This document shows, in pieces, positions 11,365 through 22,600 of a stretch of 64,000 nt of DNA. Origin of the DNA: Irpex lacteus (taxonomy: Eukaryota > Basidiomycota > Agaricomycetes > Polyporales > Irpicaceae); NCBI GenBank assembly GCA_001986395.2, contig MQVO02000009.1:248001-312000 (forward strand), written 5' to 3'. The translations under genes and the position numbers were made by a program. The number at the start of each line of letters is the position of its first letter. The stretch's first letter is position 1. Below the pieces are notes generated by a model. That model saw only the letters and a list, made by a program, of their open reading frames with translations. It had not been told where the DNA came from and ran no database searches.

Positions 11365-14300
11365 ATGGCTCAAGCAGCCATAGATCTTACTCGTGACGAC
11401 ACGAAGCCCGACACCGCACTCACTATTCCTGCTTCAATCCAATCCCTCGCTTTACCTCCCGCATGGATTACGAGTTTGCTGAGATACGAGCAGCTCCCGC
11501 ACGTCTCGTCTGCACATCTTGACTCATCTGTGGAAGTCGAAGAGTGGTTCTCTCATCTTCCGCCCAATGCAGACATCGGGCTCGCTACACTAGCAAGCGT
11601 CCCGCTACCATCACTCGAAGTCATCACAAAGCTTGTGAAGGCAATCGAAGAGTCGAAGCTCACCTCATTACAATCCATCATCCCGCACCATCTGACCCCT
11701 CTGCATCAAACTATCCCTGGCCGATTTCCACTCTGGATCGTTACATTCTGGCAGAGAGCCTTCAAAGCAAGAGAACATCGCCGTGATTGGGCGGCAGCGG
11801 CCCAGTGGGTTGAAAAGCATGCCTGCGGTACATCAGAGGGTCGAGGCTTACAGAAGCGTGTGCTCAGTATGTTTGCTGAGCTACGCTGGGAAGACTCTGT
11901 GTCAGGTGCAACCAGTGGTCGCTTTGTCAGGGATTTGTCGCGATTCCTAGGAAGCCGACCTCTGCCCGGAGAGCAAATCCATCAGCTGTTAGAGCTGCTA
12001 CGCATGAAGCGATCCCTTTCCGGAACAATATCCTCAGAGGCCATCTTGGATGTAGAGTTCGTCGAGGCTTTGGACGCCGCGCGGAATGCAGATCCGAAGA
12101 CCATCGACAGCGACAAGCATTTCAAGACACTTCGTCGCATTGAGGCGGACATCATTGCTGGCTATAAAACGGTGGTCAGCGGCATCATATTTGTCAACGA
12201 GAACCATTGGACGTTCTTCGTACTTGATTTGAAATCACGCACCCTGGGTTACGGAGACTCCTTCGGTGGGAAGATGCCTGCTCATATCAGGGCAGCGTTC
12301 ACTTGGTGGCTTGACAGGTTGGCTGGACTTGGGGCAGTACCTAAAGAAGATGGAGGAGGAGAGTGGCCTATTCAGACGCTTCCGGTGACACAGCAGAAGC
12401 CGGGGGACGTCTGGTCCTGCGGAATACTCGCTGTTAATGGTCTCGAGCAAGCTCTACTTCGCCATCCGCTGGTACAACCCGATCAGGAGAGCATTGCTCA
12501 CCTGCGGATGCGATATTTCCTAGAGATCTGTCAGATACATCTCGACAATGTGAGCATCAGCAATTCAAAGTTACGACATCTTGAATTGATCACCTATCTC
12601 ATAGCGCGTCGAATCATTGCAGTCCGCATTTCGATCTGCATCGTTTGCTGATAAAGCCGTAGGCGCGAAGTTCACGTTTGTGTCCCCTGTCAAGCATTCA
12701 TCCTACGCGCTAGCTTCAAGTAGCAGTCGACGTACACCAGATATTCACATACCTGCCGTGTCCGATGCGTCTATAAAGCATACATCACCCTCGACCACTA
12801 AGGGAAAACGGGTCCGTATGGCTGATTCCGATGATGAGGCGATAGCACTGGCAGCAGAATCCGACACTGACAATGCACTCCCCACATTCAAGCGCGCACG
12901 TTCGGGGACAAACAACTCTGACACATTCTCTTCCTCTAGTCGTGCTGGCTCAGACTCGAATGAAGACGCCTTCTCAGATGATTCTGAAACTTACGCTCAC
13001 CGTAACAAGTCCAGTGCACAGGTCGAAGACTTGAGTACTAGGAAGAAGACGGCTGGGCCTATCACCGACTTCTTTCCCAGACTATCGAAAGAAGAGCGAG
13101 AAGTACAGGAGGCACGAGAGTGGGCTGCCATGGCGGAGCGCCGAGAAAGGCGTCTTGAGGCGGAGGAACTAGACAGGCAGAGGATGGCAGACAAGAAGCG
13201 AGAGAAGAATCGCAACCGCCAACAGAAGCATCGCGCTGCAAAACGAAAGGAGAGAGAGTCAGAGGATATCCCAGTGAAGGGTCGACCAGTCAAGGTACAT
13301 TACCATCTGTTGTAGATCAGCGCAATACACCGTACTAATTCTCATGACTCTAGACGCGAAAGCTGAAAGCCTTTGATGATGCCGGGACATCGCAGAATGA
13401 GGCCGTGTCGACTGTAGCCGATGATTCACGTCCCTATCGCCAGCTGAAGAACTCATTACTGAAAACTCAGAATGGAAAGCGAGGTCGCCCTAAGAGCGAG
13501 AAGACACTTACCAAGAACAATACTGCAAGTCGCGTAAACTGGCAGCAGCCTGCGTTATGGAAGCAGATTCTTGATGCCTGCGACTACGTGGGAAGACCCT
13601 GGGAGCCTACCAAGATTCGAGATCGTCTTCGCGCTGTCAACCCCCGTAGCTTTGCCCAGTTTCAGGCACAGCGCATATCGGACTGGCGCGACAAGAACTT
13701 CCCTGACAAGCTTGTATGGACTGAAAGTGTGCAGCGACGAGTAGCGGATGGAAACCTAGCAAGAGGGAACGTTACTAGACAAGGAATTTTGGTTAGTTTA
13801 TCTATTCTGCTACGTAGAGGAGATACTCACTTAAAACTCATGATGTTACCAGGCTGCGCATCCACAAGTCGCCACCGCAATCAAAGATCTGCTGAAGTCT
13901 CTGCGGTCGGCATCTGTCAAGCTTGACCTTGTTACCGTACGTGGTCTCATGATCGGGATCATCACGCACCATGCCCCCGAGCTCTTCGAAACACCTGTAC
14001 ACGGAAATCAACGCTTCGTTTGTTCTGAAGCTTTCGTTCGTCGTTTCCTCAAGCGGAATCTTGGTTGGTCACTTCGTAGAGCTACTCGTGCGGGTCAGAA
14101 GGTTCCGTCAGACGCAGATGAACTGATACGGCGGCTGTCTTTACGCATGGCAGCTGCTATTCGTGACGAAGACATCACTGCTCCGTTCATTGTCAATACC
14201 GATCAAACACAGGTTGTTTACTCCACTGACGGGAAATTCACTTACGACATTGCGGGAGCGAAGCAAGTCCAGGTCGAGGGAAAGGAAGAGAAGCGAGCGT

Positions 14301-15413
14301 TTACTCTCGTCGTAGGGGTTTCGATGAGTGGGGAAGCCCTCCCATTCCAGGCCGTCTATCATGGTGTAGCAAAGCGTTCACTCCCTTCCTCGAATGCGAA
14401 CATGACAGATCGTGCAACAGAGCTTGGGTTCAAGTTCGAGTTATCCCACTCCAAGACGTATTGGTCAACTCAGCAAACAATGCGCAGCTATGTTACCGAC
14501 ATTCTCGCGCCGTACTTCGCCAAGCAGAAAGACCTCTTCGAGCGACCTGATCAGAAGTGCCTGTGGCTCATCGATATTTGGTCAGTCCATCGCTCGCGCG
14601 AGTTCCGGGAGTGGATGCAGAAGACGCACCCGTGGATTCTCATCAACTACGTTCCCGGAGGTTGTACCGGTCTAGCCCAACCCTGCGACGTCGGAATTCA
14701 GCGCCCTCTCAAGCATGCCATAAAACGATCAGCACACAAACATGTTGTCGATGAAACGATGGAGAAGCTTCGCGAAGGCGTACCTGCACCAGACATCAAA
14801 CTCGACAAGTCAATCGGCGTGCTGCGCGACCGATCCGTTGAGTGGATGGTACGAGGCTACGAGGCCATTAATGACAAAGACTTTATAATGAAGGTACGTA
14901 CAGGACATGTTCAAGCTGAGTATCCATTAACTCATGTTCTCTGAATAGGTTTGGGAGAAATGCACGGCCGGAACGTTCAACCTGTCGTACAAGAGCCTTT
15001 CAAGCCCCGCTATGCGCCAGGAGCTTAACAAGATCGCCCAGACGGCATTCTACATGGAAATCACAGCAGGACGTAGTCAAGACGCCCCTACACCTGTCGA
15101 CGAACCTGTTGAAGATCAGGTTCCGTGCGAAGACGACGAGACCCGTGACGATGTCAGCATCCCGATACAGAAGGTGAAGAAGAGGGCTGTGAAAGTTTCT
15201 CGCCGGAAGCGCAAGCCTGCAGTGCCAGTGCTTTCTGACAGTGATAACGACTCTGGAGTAGAGGGATACGAGGGTATAGCATTGGTGAATGGAGAAGTGA
15301 AGTCAGTTGCGCCAACCCGTAAGTCAGGTCGTGCACGAACCTTGAACAGTCGTTTCGGTGACCCGAACTGGATGGACAACAATGTTACGACTTCGGAGGA
15401 CGAATCAGAATGA
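11365..15413 (+). CDS. Ulp1-type cysteine protease fused to DDE transposase
   Basis: Five exons (11365-12549, 12605-13294, 13354-13791, 13853-14893, 14949-15413) join in frame to give 1272 residues. The start is the first in-frame ATG (MAQAAIDLTRDD). Residues about 180-395 are a Ulp1/C48-type domain: His281 in NENHWTFFVLDL, Asp298 in GYGDSFG and Cys352 in DVWSCGILA, with Gln just upstream. The middle (about 400-660) is acidic then strongly basic, with a coiled coil (EEREVQEAREW...). Residues about 690-850 look like the paired helix-turn-helix region of pogo/CENP-B-type transposases. The catalytic core has Asp888 (NTDQTQV), Asp1012 (LWLIDIWSVH) and Asp1050 (AQPCDVG), a DD37D spacing. The C-terminal tail is acidic/basic and low complexity. 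The protease may cut SUMO-like conjugates; that role is inference. Confidence 0.85.
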
Positions 15414-15590
15414 TGAATGTGATTGTATAAGATGTACTAGATGACGACTACTATATAGAGTTCATTTAAGCACGCAAAGAGCCTCAAAACACTGTAATTA
15501 TGTTTTGAATGTCACAACCGGATGCGAGCCTTGTGACGTGTGACATTGGGACAATAGCGGACAGGACAGAATACGCGTTACGCGTGACCG

Positions 15591-15614
15591 TCCGCTATGG
15601 TATGATTTATACAG
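15591..15614 (-). repeat. right terminal inverted repeat (24 bp)
   Basis: The reverse complement is identical to 11105-11128. It is followed by TA at 15615-15616, matching the left flank. Confidence 0.9.
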
Positions 15615-15616
15615 TA

Positions 15617-16222
15617 CGTATTCCCCTCAGGTGAGGCCACTGTCGACCAATGGCTCGTCGGAGGAATCAGTCTGGGCGGCCATGCAACATGGTGGGCTCT
15701 GAGACATGGTACGTTCCTTGTGCCTCTATTACCCGCTCATTCCCGAAATTATAGTGACATATGACCTAAAGAACCGCGACTTTCCGTGGGCATTCCCATT
15801 ATCGGTATATTTCTTGTTTCCCTGATATCACGCTGCGACTAATCACGCCTTTCTCTTTGATAGGTTGCCCCAATTATACACACCTCATCTCTCAACGTGC
15901 TGCTGCCTCTGGCGTAACGTTTGCACCACCGATAGTGCCCAATACCTTTCTCTCTTATCTCAACGCCACAGACGCAGCTCGCGTACCGTACACCTCATCG
16001 AATCCGTCTGAGAATCCTTTCATCGGCAAGAAAATCCTCGTGTTATCCGGGGCGGATGACAAGGTGGTGCCGTGGGTAAGTAGTGAGGAAGTGGTCAGGG
16101 ATTTGAACGTGGGTGTGGGAGTGAAGAAGGTAATTGTATACCCGGGGGTGGGACATGAGGTGCCGGATGAAATGGTGAAAGAGACGGGAGATTTCATTTG
16201 GGAGCACTCCCTGAGCGCATAA
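15617..16222 (+). pseudogene. alpha/beta hydrolase, 5' part missing at the transposon boundary
   Basis: Three exon pieces join in frame: from about 15630 (GEATVDQWLVGGISLGGHATWWALRH), then EPRLSVGIPIIG (about 15772-15805), then CPNYTHLISQRAAASG to the stop at 16220-16222. They contain the nucleophile elbow GISLGG, the acid region LVLSGADDKVVPW and the catalytic His in YPGVGHEVPDEM, so the C-terminal half of a serine hydrolase is intact. No N-terminal half is visible on either side of the transposon whose right end lies at 15614-15616. The gene was probably truncated before or during the insertion, or its first exons are too diverged to see. An AG at 15629 could be an acceptor joining to a lost exon. 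Confidence 0.6.
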
Positions 16223-16389
16223 AGTTTGCGCAGACATGCTCTTGAAATACGTCCGTGCGCCTGCACTCATGCAGTACTAGTGATACAAATTGTATATTAC
16301 ACGATATCTCCAACAAGGATATGTCACAACCTGACAAGCACAGGCACCGTACGGAGCTCCTTGCAGATATGCTCAGCGTCATTCCGTGT

Positions 16390-18957
16390 TCATCGTCGCC
16401 TTTGACGAACCGGAGCTGGTGGGATATCGACATTCTCGTCCGCCAGATACCACGCTCCTACAATTGGTATGCATGAGATAGTCAGTGAATGAAATCCTCC
16501 AAAGAATGCTCGAGAAACACTTACGATCCCCTTCCATCTTCTCTTCATTCCAGGTCATCCCGTTACCCAACCAATGCAGTCTATTGTGCTGATCATCCAG
16601 GTAAACGTACTCAAAGTCTTCCCATCGCGGGTTCGCAAGGGCACGCAGGGCGTGCAAGCACGAGCCTGGCCAGAGTCCAACCACGCGACCTTCTTCTTTA
16701 CCCATCTTGTACCATGAACGGCATTTTTCGCTATACACCGTCTAGTGAGATGAATCTTTAGTGCTGCATGGCCTATACACTAGGTTTGTGGTACACGTTA
16801 CGACTCACTGTCTTGAAGTAACTCTGATTTAGGGAAAGTTGTTCCTTTCAGCTCCGAATGCAGCGAATATTTCGATCAGCTCACCTCAATATACTCCCCG
16901 TAGTCTTCTACAGCCTCCCTGCGCACCATGATCCTCTTAATCCTTTCACGCTGCATCTTCAACGCCACTTGCACAGCATAATCTACCTCTGCCTCAATCA
17001 ACGCCAACAGACTGCCTGATCCGACAGCGCTATTGGGTCCGAGGCTGAAGAACCAGTTGGGAAAGTCGTCGACACAGATGGAGAGATATGTCTGGGGGTA
17101 GGGCTGCCACTTCGACGTAAGAGGTGTAGAGTCGACGCCGAGGATTGGGAAAGGATATAGGTAGGTGGTGTCGTAGCCTGTTGCGCAGATAAGCACGTCA
17201 AGGTCTTGATGCTCGCCGTTGATTAGTTCGATTCCCTTGGATGTGACACGACGGATGTGAGTTGGGACGAACTCGACCTGTGGAACAAGCGTTGAATGTT
17301 TTTGGTAAGTGAAAGTAATATAACGGATATGCACGTTATCTTCGCACAGCGCCTCCAGATACCCTGGACCTGGGGTGAGCCTTCGACATGCAACAGCGAA
17401 GTCAGGAATCACTACAAAATTGTTACGTTTGAGATGAGGATACTTAAGGACAGATGTTACTGTACTCACAGTGATCGGCGATCCATGGCTTCTTGGCCAA
17501 CCTTTCCAGCATGTTTGCTCTGAAGGCCTCCCGCGCACCCTTTTGCATGGCGCTGTCTCGCAAGGTACTCTGATGTACTGACTATTTACACAGTCATTAA
17601 CCGGACAGTCGTCAGACCAGATCGTACACAAAAAATGCAATGCAAGGCGACAACTCACGTTCAGTTCAGACTCCAGAGATTGACGGAACTGTTTGTAATA
17701 AACCGGGTCCTTGAATAACTTCTTCTCCTCTTCAGAAAATATATCTGCAATTTGCCCGGTGAGCATTTAGTTTGATTGGTTCAATAGAAACGTACAATTT
17801 CCTGGGCTAGGGCTCTGTTTCAACAGTTCAGCCAGCTTTCCACCAGCAAAAGGTGTCGCAAGCCAGTTCTGATTTCTAACATAGTTGTACAGCTTGGCGA
17901 CGAGTGGTTGTAAAGCTGGCACGATTTGAAGAGCCGTCGAGCCCTAATACTGTGTAAGACGGTATTTGGATATGAGCATGTTGTGTACGTACCACACCGA
18001 TGACCCCGACTTTCTTATCGCCCCAATCCTTGACATCCTCCTGCCAAGTCTTCTGCCTTTTCTTCACCTCCTCCTTGTCCTTACTTGATGATGCACTAGG
18101 ACCAGTAACAGCTACAACTCTCTCATCGTTTGACCCGACCTCCCATCTCGCGCTATGTATCAATGTGCCTTGGAAGTCATGTAACCCCGCAATATCAGGC
18201 CAGTTCCATCGACTCAAACCTCCTAGTCCGGTAAAAAGTAGGTCCGCAGTGTCTTCAAACACAACGTGAGAGTCGTCCTTTACATCGCCCTCTCCTGCTA
18301 ATGACCCAGCGGTATCTTTGCCTCTACGTGCGAGAGAAGGTGCTTTGATACTCACAACCCACTTCCCATTCTCGTCATCCCATCTTGCGCCGATCATCTC
18401 ATGTTGCAATTTGATGTAAGGATCGAGCTCGTACGTGCAGACGACGTTTTCAAGGTATGCAAGGATTTCAGAGCCAGGGGCATATGCTGCTGACCATTGG
18501 GTATTTGGAAAGAAGGTATATTGATACTGGTTGATGGACGTGTGTCAGCCGGACTGCAATATTTGTGGGTATCTCGCGGGACTTACGCAATGTGACGGTA
18601 TATCGCAAGCCAATCCGCTGTGAATACGTCCACAAGATAATTGAGGGAGTAAATCAAGAAAGAGATGGACACTAACGGATAGCGATTGGTATACCACGTT
18701 CCACCAATACCTGCGTTCTTGTCGTAAATGACGACGTCAATGTTCTCCATGCGCTGCAAGAACCGAATGCCAGCACATATGCCACTGAACCCGGCTCCTA
18801 TAATGATGATCTTCATAGGACGAGAGGAATCGATGCTGAAATTGCCCAAAGTAAATGGAGAGTGTGCGGAGTCGTACGAAAGACGTGTTCCATTGTAGTC
18901 CTTGCCGTTGGCCAAGATAGCCCCGTTGGTTGTAGCACCCACACCGCGGTCCAACAT
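16390..18957 (-). CDS. flavin-containing monooxygenase (Baeyer-Villiger-like)
   Basis: Eleven exons assemble in frame to about 649 residues from MLDRGVGATTNG at 18957. The FAD Rossmann motif is IIIIGAGFSGICAG; then GIGGTWYTNRYPG, CDIPSHCYQYTF and the second dinucleotide motif GVIGVGSTALQIVP; then the C-terminal LDVLICATGYDTTYLYPF and YSEKCRSWYK. These are hallmarks of group B flavin monooxygenases (FAD plus NADPH) of the cyclohexanone/steroid type. The substrate is unknown. One exon is only 15 nt (16809-16823, SYFKT). The last exon (16457-16390) ends VRQRRR. No signal peptide is apparent, so it is probably cytosolic or microsomal. A longer in-frame start at 19083 exists but adds sequence without family resemblance. 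Confidence 0.85.
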
Positions 18958-19602
18958 GACGGGTTGCGCTGTAATGTAGTGATGTGGAGTGGCTGTATAT
19001 GAGCTTAGGGGTAATGCGGCGAAACTGCCGATAAGCCACAAGCGACTGAACTGTGTAGAACTTATATATGCGGCGTACCACACTGGGCGGAAAATAAACT
19101 GGGAGGTCAGATATGATATTCCATGAGAACCGGATGTGAGAGGAAGCTAGATGCTGAAGAGGATTGCTAACGGCGTTTGAGTTCGCGTCAGGCAGGTCAT
19201 AAGGTCACCCACGCCTGGGTGAGAACATGTGAACAAGCGGACCGACAGAATCGTACTTACCCCGATAATACATTAATTGAAAGGATGTCGGCGTGTTAAA
19301 AGGTAGATTTGTTCTTGCGAGTTCACCATTTTGTGGCACGAATTGAATAGGAACAAAGTTTCCGGTGAGACGCAAGCCAAGAATGGTACCATGGAAGGGC
19401 AAGACATCTGCGGCTGAACTGATGTAGAGATTGGTCTATATAAAATCACGGGGATGCGGTAGCTGCAACGCCATACTTTGTACATACTGTAAGGCGGTTA
19501 GCGGAATGTAAATGGTAGATGCGATCACATACCAAACACAAAGTCGAAACCATTCCTATAGATTACCGATCCTACGTAGATGCAGATGAGTGAGAGTTCC
19601 GG
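18958..19602. other. intergenic stretch with an unassigned exon-like frame (minus)
   Basis: On the minus strand, 19452-19260 reads as one open stretch, preceded by TATATAG and followed by the donor GTAAGT. Its peptide contains LPFHGTILGLRL and FVPIQFVPQNGEL. It may be an exon of a small gene or a remnant. I recognise no family and cannot close a complete gene, so it is not called as one. Confidence 0.3.
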
Positions 19603-22600
19603 TCATCGCTTCTTCTGCTTGGACTTCGTTGATGAGGTCTTTGTCTTCGACCTTTTCTGCGACGAGGAAGCACCCCGTAGAACTTCGATAACATCTTCGT
19701 CATCGTCGTTATCTGGGGCCTTTCGTTTATTACTGCCGTGAAACTGTGACGTAGAAGACTGAGCATTGGACGGGTCGATGTTGAGACTGTCAACGTCAAT
19801 GGCTTCACTTGCTGTCGAACCAGACGTAGACGGCCGTTGCTGCTGTAGCTGTGAAGGGCTGAGGTGCAGGAACGACGAGCCAGAGGGCTGAACGGAGCCT
19901 CTTGACCTCACCGACGACACTGGAGAGGCCATTCGCGAGCTGTTGGAACGTCGCTCGGTAGCGGTTAAGCTGAGCAGTGGTCCAACTTCATCCTCTACTT
20001 CCGGATGGGATGAGTCCTGTGTGAGCGAAGGCGCAAATGTCCGGCTTTCCCTCCAGTCACGTTGGAAGATACTTTCGGTATGCGACGTATCTTGGAGCAT
20101 ATTCAGAGATCCCTGCACCTGTTGGCGGCCAGGAGCACCATCTGAAGCGTTGTCTGCCGTGGTATCGATAGAGCATTTGCCAACAACCCGAGTGTCGAAA
20201 AGGTCTAATGGAAGAGAGGCCACGTTCTTGACGGTATTCTCGAAACTTTTCTCGTCCTTTACTTCGAATACTGGGCGATCTCCAAGATGCTCCATCCATT
20301 CCCATGGCCGATTTGGCACAGGTGTAGTGGTGGTGTCGCCGTCCTTCGAAACATATACCAGATCAGCAACTGAAGCGTTGAGGGGAACAAAAGGGAGAAG
20401 AGTGCGTAGGCAAGATCGGTATGTCGCTGGCGTATCTGATGGCAGCTGCTGTAACTCAAATTTGGGGTAGTGCATAGAAGGATTATATGATGCGGCTTTG
20501 GGATCCGAGGGTATCTCTGGAGTAGCAAAGATAAAACGGTCGTTATTATATCTAGTAACAAATACCAAGTAGAACATACCATCCAGAAGATAGTAAAGGG
20601 TATCAATCAGAAGTGGGAATATCATGGTGTCCAGGGTAATACCTGAACCGTACAACTGAAGTAATGATTGATATTTGAGACAAGGAAGAAGGAATGAGGG
20701 TAGTAAACTCACCAGAGCTAGATTAAATATAGATGCGGACAACGTCTCCATTTCGGTCCTGGTCTTAGAGCCCCACAAAACAGGAAATCCGAGGGTGAAC
20801 TGAATGACTCTCGACAGAACAACAGTTGCATGAGACACCGCGTATACATCGTCCAATTTAGAGGGAGCATCACGAGCAGCTTTCAGGACGTCTTCTATGG
20901 CCGCTAATTCGTCTCGCATTTGCACCATTAGATTGTCCTGGACAAGTGTATCCAATGGTACGATTTGACCGGGCGTAATGGCATCTTCACGACACGTATC
21001 GGCTATACTCGTAACGAATCGCAAAACCTCGCCAATTTTGACAGCGATGTCAGGATATGTTGAGGGCCGGCGTGGCCGAGGTTGTGCTTTGAGGAGCTCC
21101 GAAATCCGTTGCAGTCCTGCATTAACAAACTACACGTCATGAGCGTGTGCACCACAACCGATGGATGATCGGCTGCTTACTCGTGCGACAATTTCCACAC
21201 TCGCGCCCTTCACAATACCCGTGACAAGATCGACTTCTTCTGAGCACATACCCTGCTTGAATAACGACGCGGTGATCCGATTGAGAGCTTGTCGAGCCTT
21301 TTCACGCGAGCCGTCACGCGCCAACGCCTCTTCCAGCTGCTTGATTGTGAAACGTAGCTCAATTGACGTCGCAGCTAACTTCCAGGGAGTGAGAGACGTG
21401 GACAAAATTTGCCATTGCTCGATACATGAATTATCGCCTACGTAGATCAGTAATAGACAAGATACGCGTCAAATAGAATGACTTACTGGCGTGGTCTTCG
21501 GAGAACATAACTTTCAATGCGTAGATCAGTGGTTCATGAAGCTCCTCGGCCACATCACGGTTTCCCAATACTGTCTCAAACGCGCGATGAACCGTCTCTA
21601 GATCCCGGTATATGCCCAATCGGAAGACGCTCTTCGCACAAAGAGTTTCACGGAGAAGACGACTGCGATCTCGTAAGGATGGTGAAAGATTGACATTGTG
21701 CTCAATAAGCACTAGCGTAGGTATACTCTCGGCGAGAGCAACGAAGTGTGGGTGGCGAAAAGCATCTCGGCGGCGCGTTTGTAAACCTTGTAATTCATAG
21801 AAGTTGGAAGGGGGAATTCCGTCGATGCAGGTTTCTTGTAGAAGTAGATGATCGAATATCCTGTTGACCGCGTTCAATTGGAGCTCCAGGGCCGCACAGT
21901 CTTGGGGGGTAGACACCACCGACGCTGACCTCCAAATAGGATAGATGAGCCCGGTCAAAATGGTTGTAGTAGCCAAAGCACCGTGAATCGACAGGTAAAA
22001 GAGAATGATGCTTAGTTCATCCCAGACCTCGGTGGAGAACTTTGTAATTTCGACTTGCCCGGCCCCTTGAAACCATGAAAGAATTTGCTCATCGAAGCCA
22101 TCAGGTAGATGTTGATCGACATGCGTCAGGAACGTTGCATACTTGTAGCTGCAAGCTTTGCGGACGCGCTCGTCCTCGATAATGCCCGGAAGATGTTGAA
22201 GAGCAGCTACAGTGTTGTCCCAGACTAACCAATCCCAATTCGGCGCCGAACGATAATTGTACCATAAACTGTTAGCCAAAGCTGTAGGTGCGTCTGGACT
22301 GTTATCTGTAGCCAGAAGTAAAATCTCCGGGAGGGTGGCGGGGATCTCTTGAGGCTGTTCGCTTGGTGGACGAAGAGCCTTGAATCGAATAAGAGACATA
22401 GTATATGCATGATATGTCCACTCACATATGAAAAGGCGGCATAATCACCGAGAACCTGGTCTCGAGCAGCCTGTTCCAACAGACGATTGTCGTCGAGTTC
22501 AATGAGTAGCTTCATCAGCGGTCGACTGCGAATGCCGCGCGATTTCCATACAGTATGAGCCTCGTAGAGAGCGGTTGTGACATTCTGCATCTTGTCCATG

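Larger units (their letters stand above)
11105..15614 (+). mobile_element. complete DNA transposon (Tc1/mariner-pogo type ends) encoding a Ulp1-transposase fusion
   Basis: The element is 4510 bp long. It is bounded by perfect 24-bp inverted repeats beginning CTGTATAAATCATACC, each flanked by TA (11103-11104 and 15615-15616), the duplication expected for Tc1/mariner/pogo-type insertion. Between them lies one long spliced gene (11365-15413) that fills most of the interior. Just inside the ends there are imperfect subterminal repeats with CAATGT-ACA and TGACG motifs (about 11210-11265 and 15500-15560 inverted), possible transposase binding sites. The intact reading frame and matching ends suggest a recently active element. 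Confidence 0.85.
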
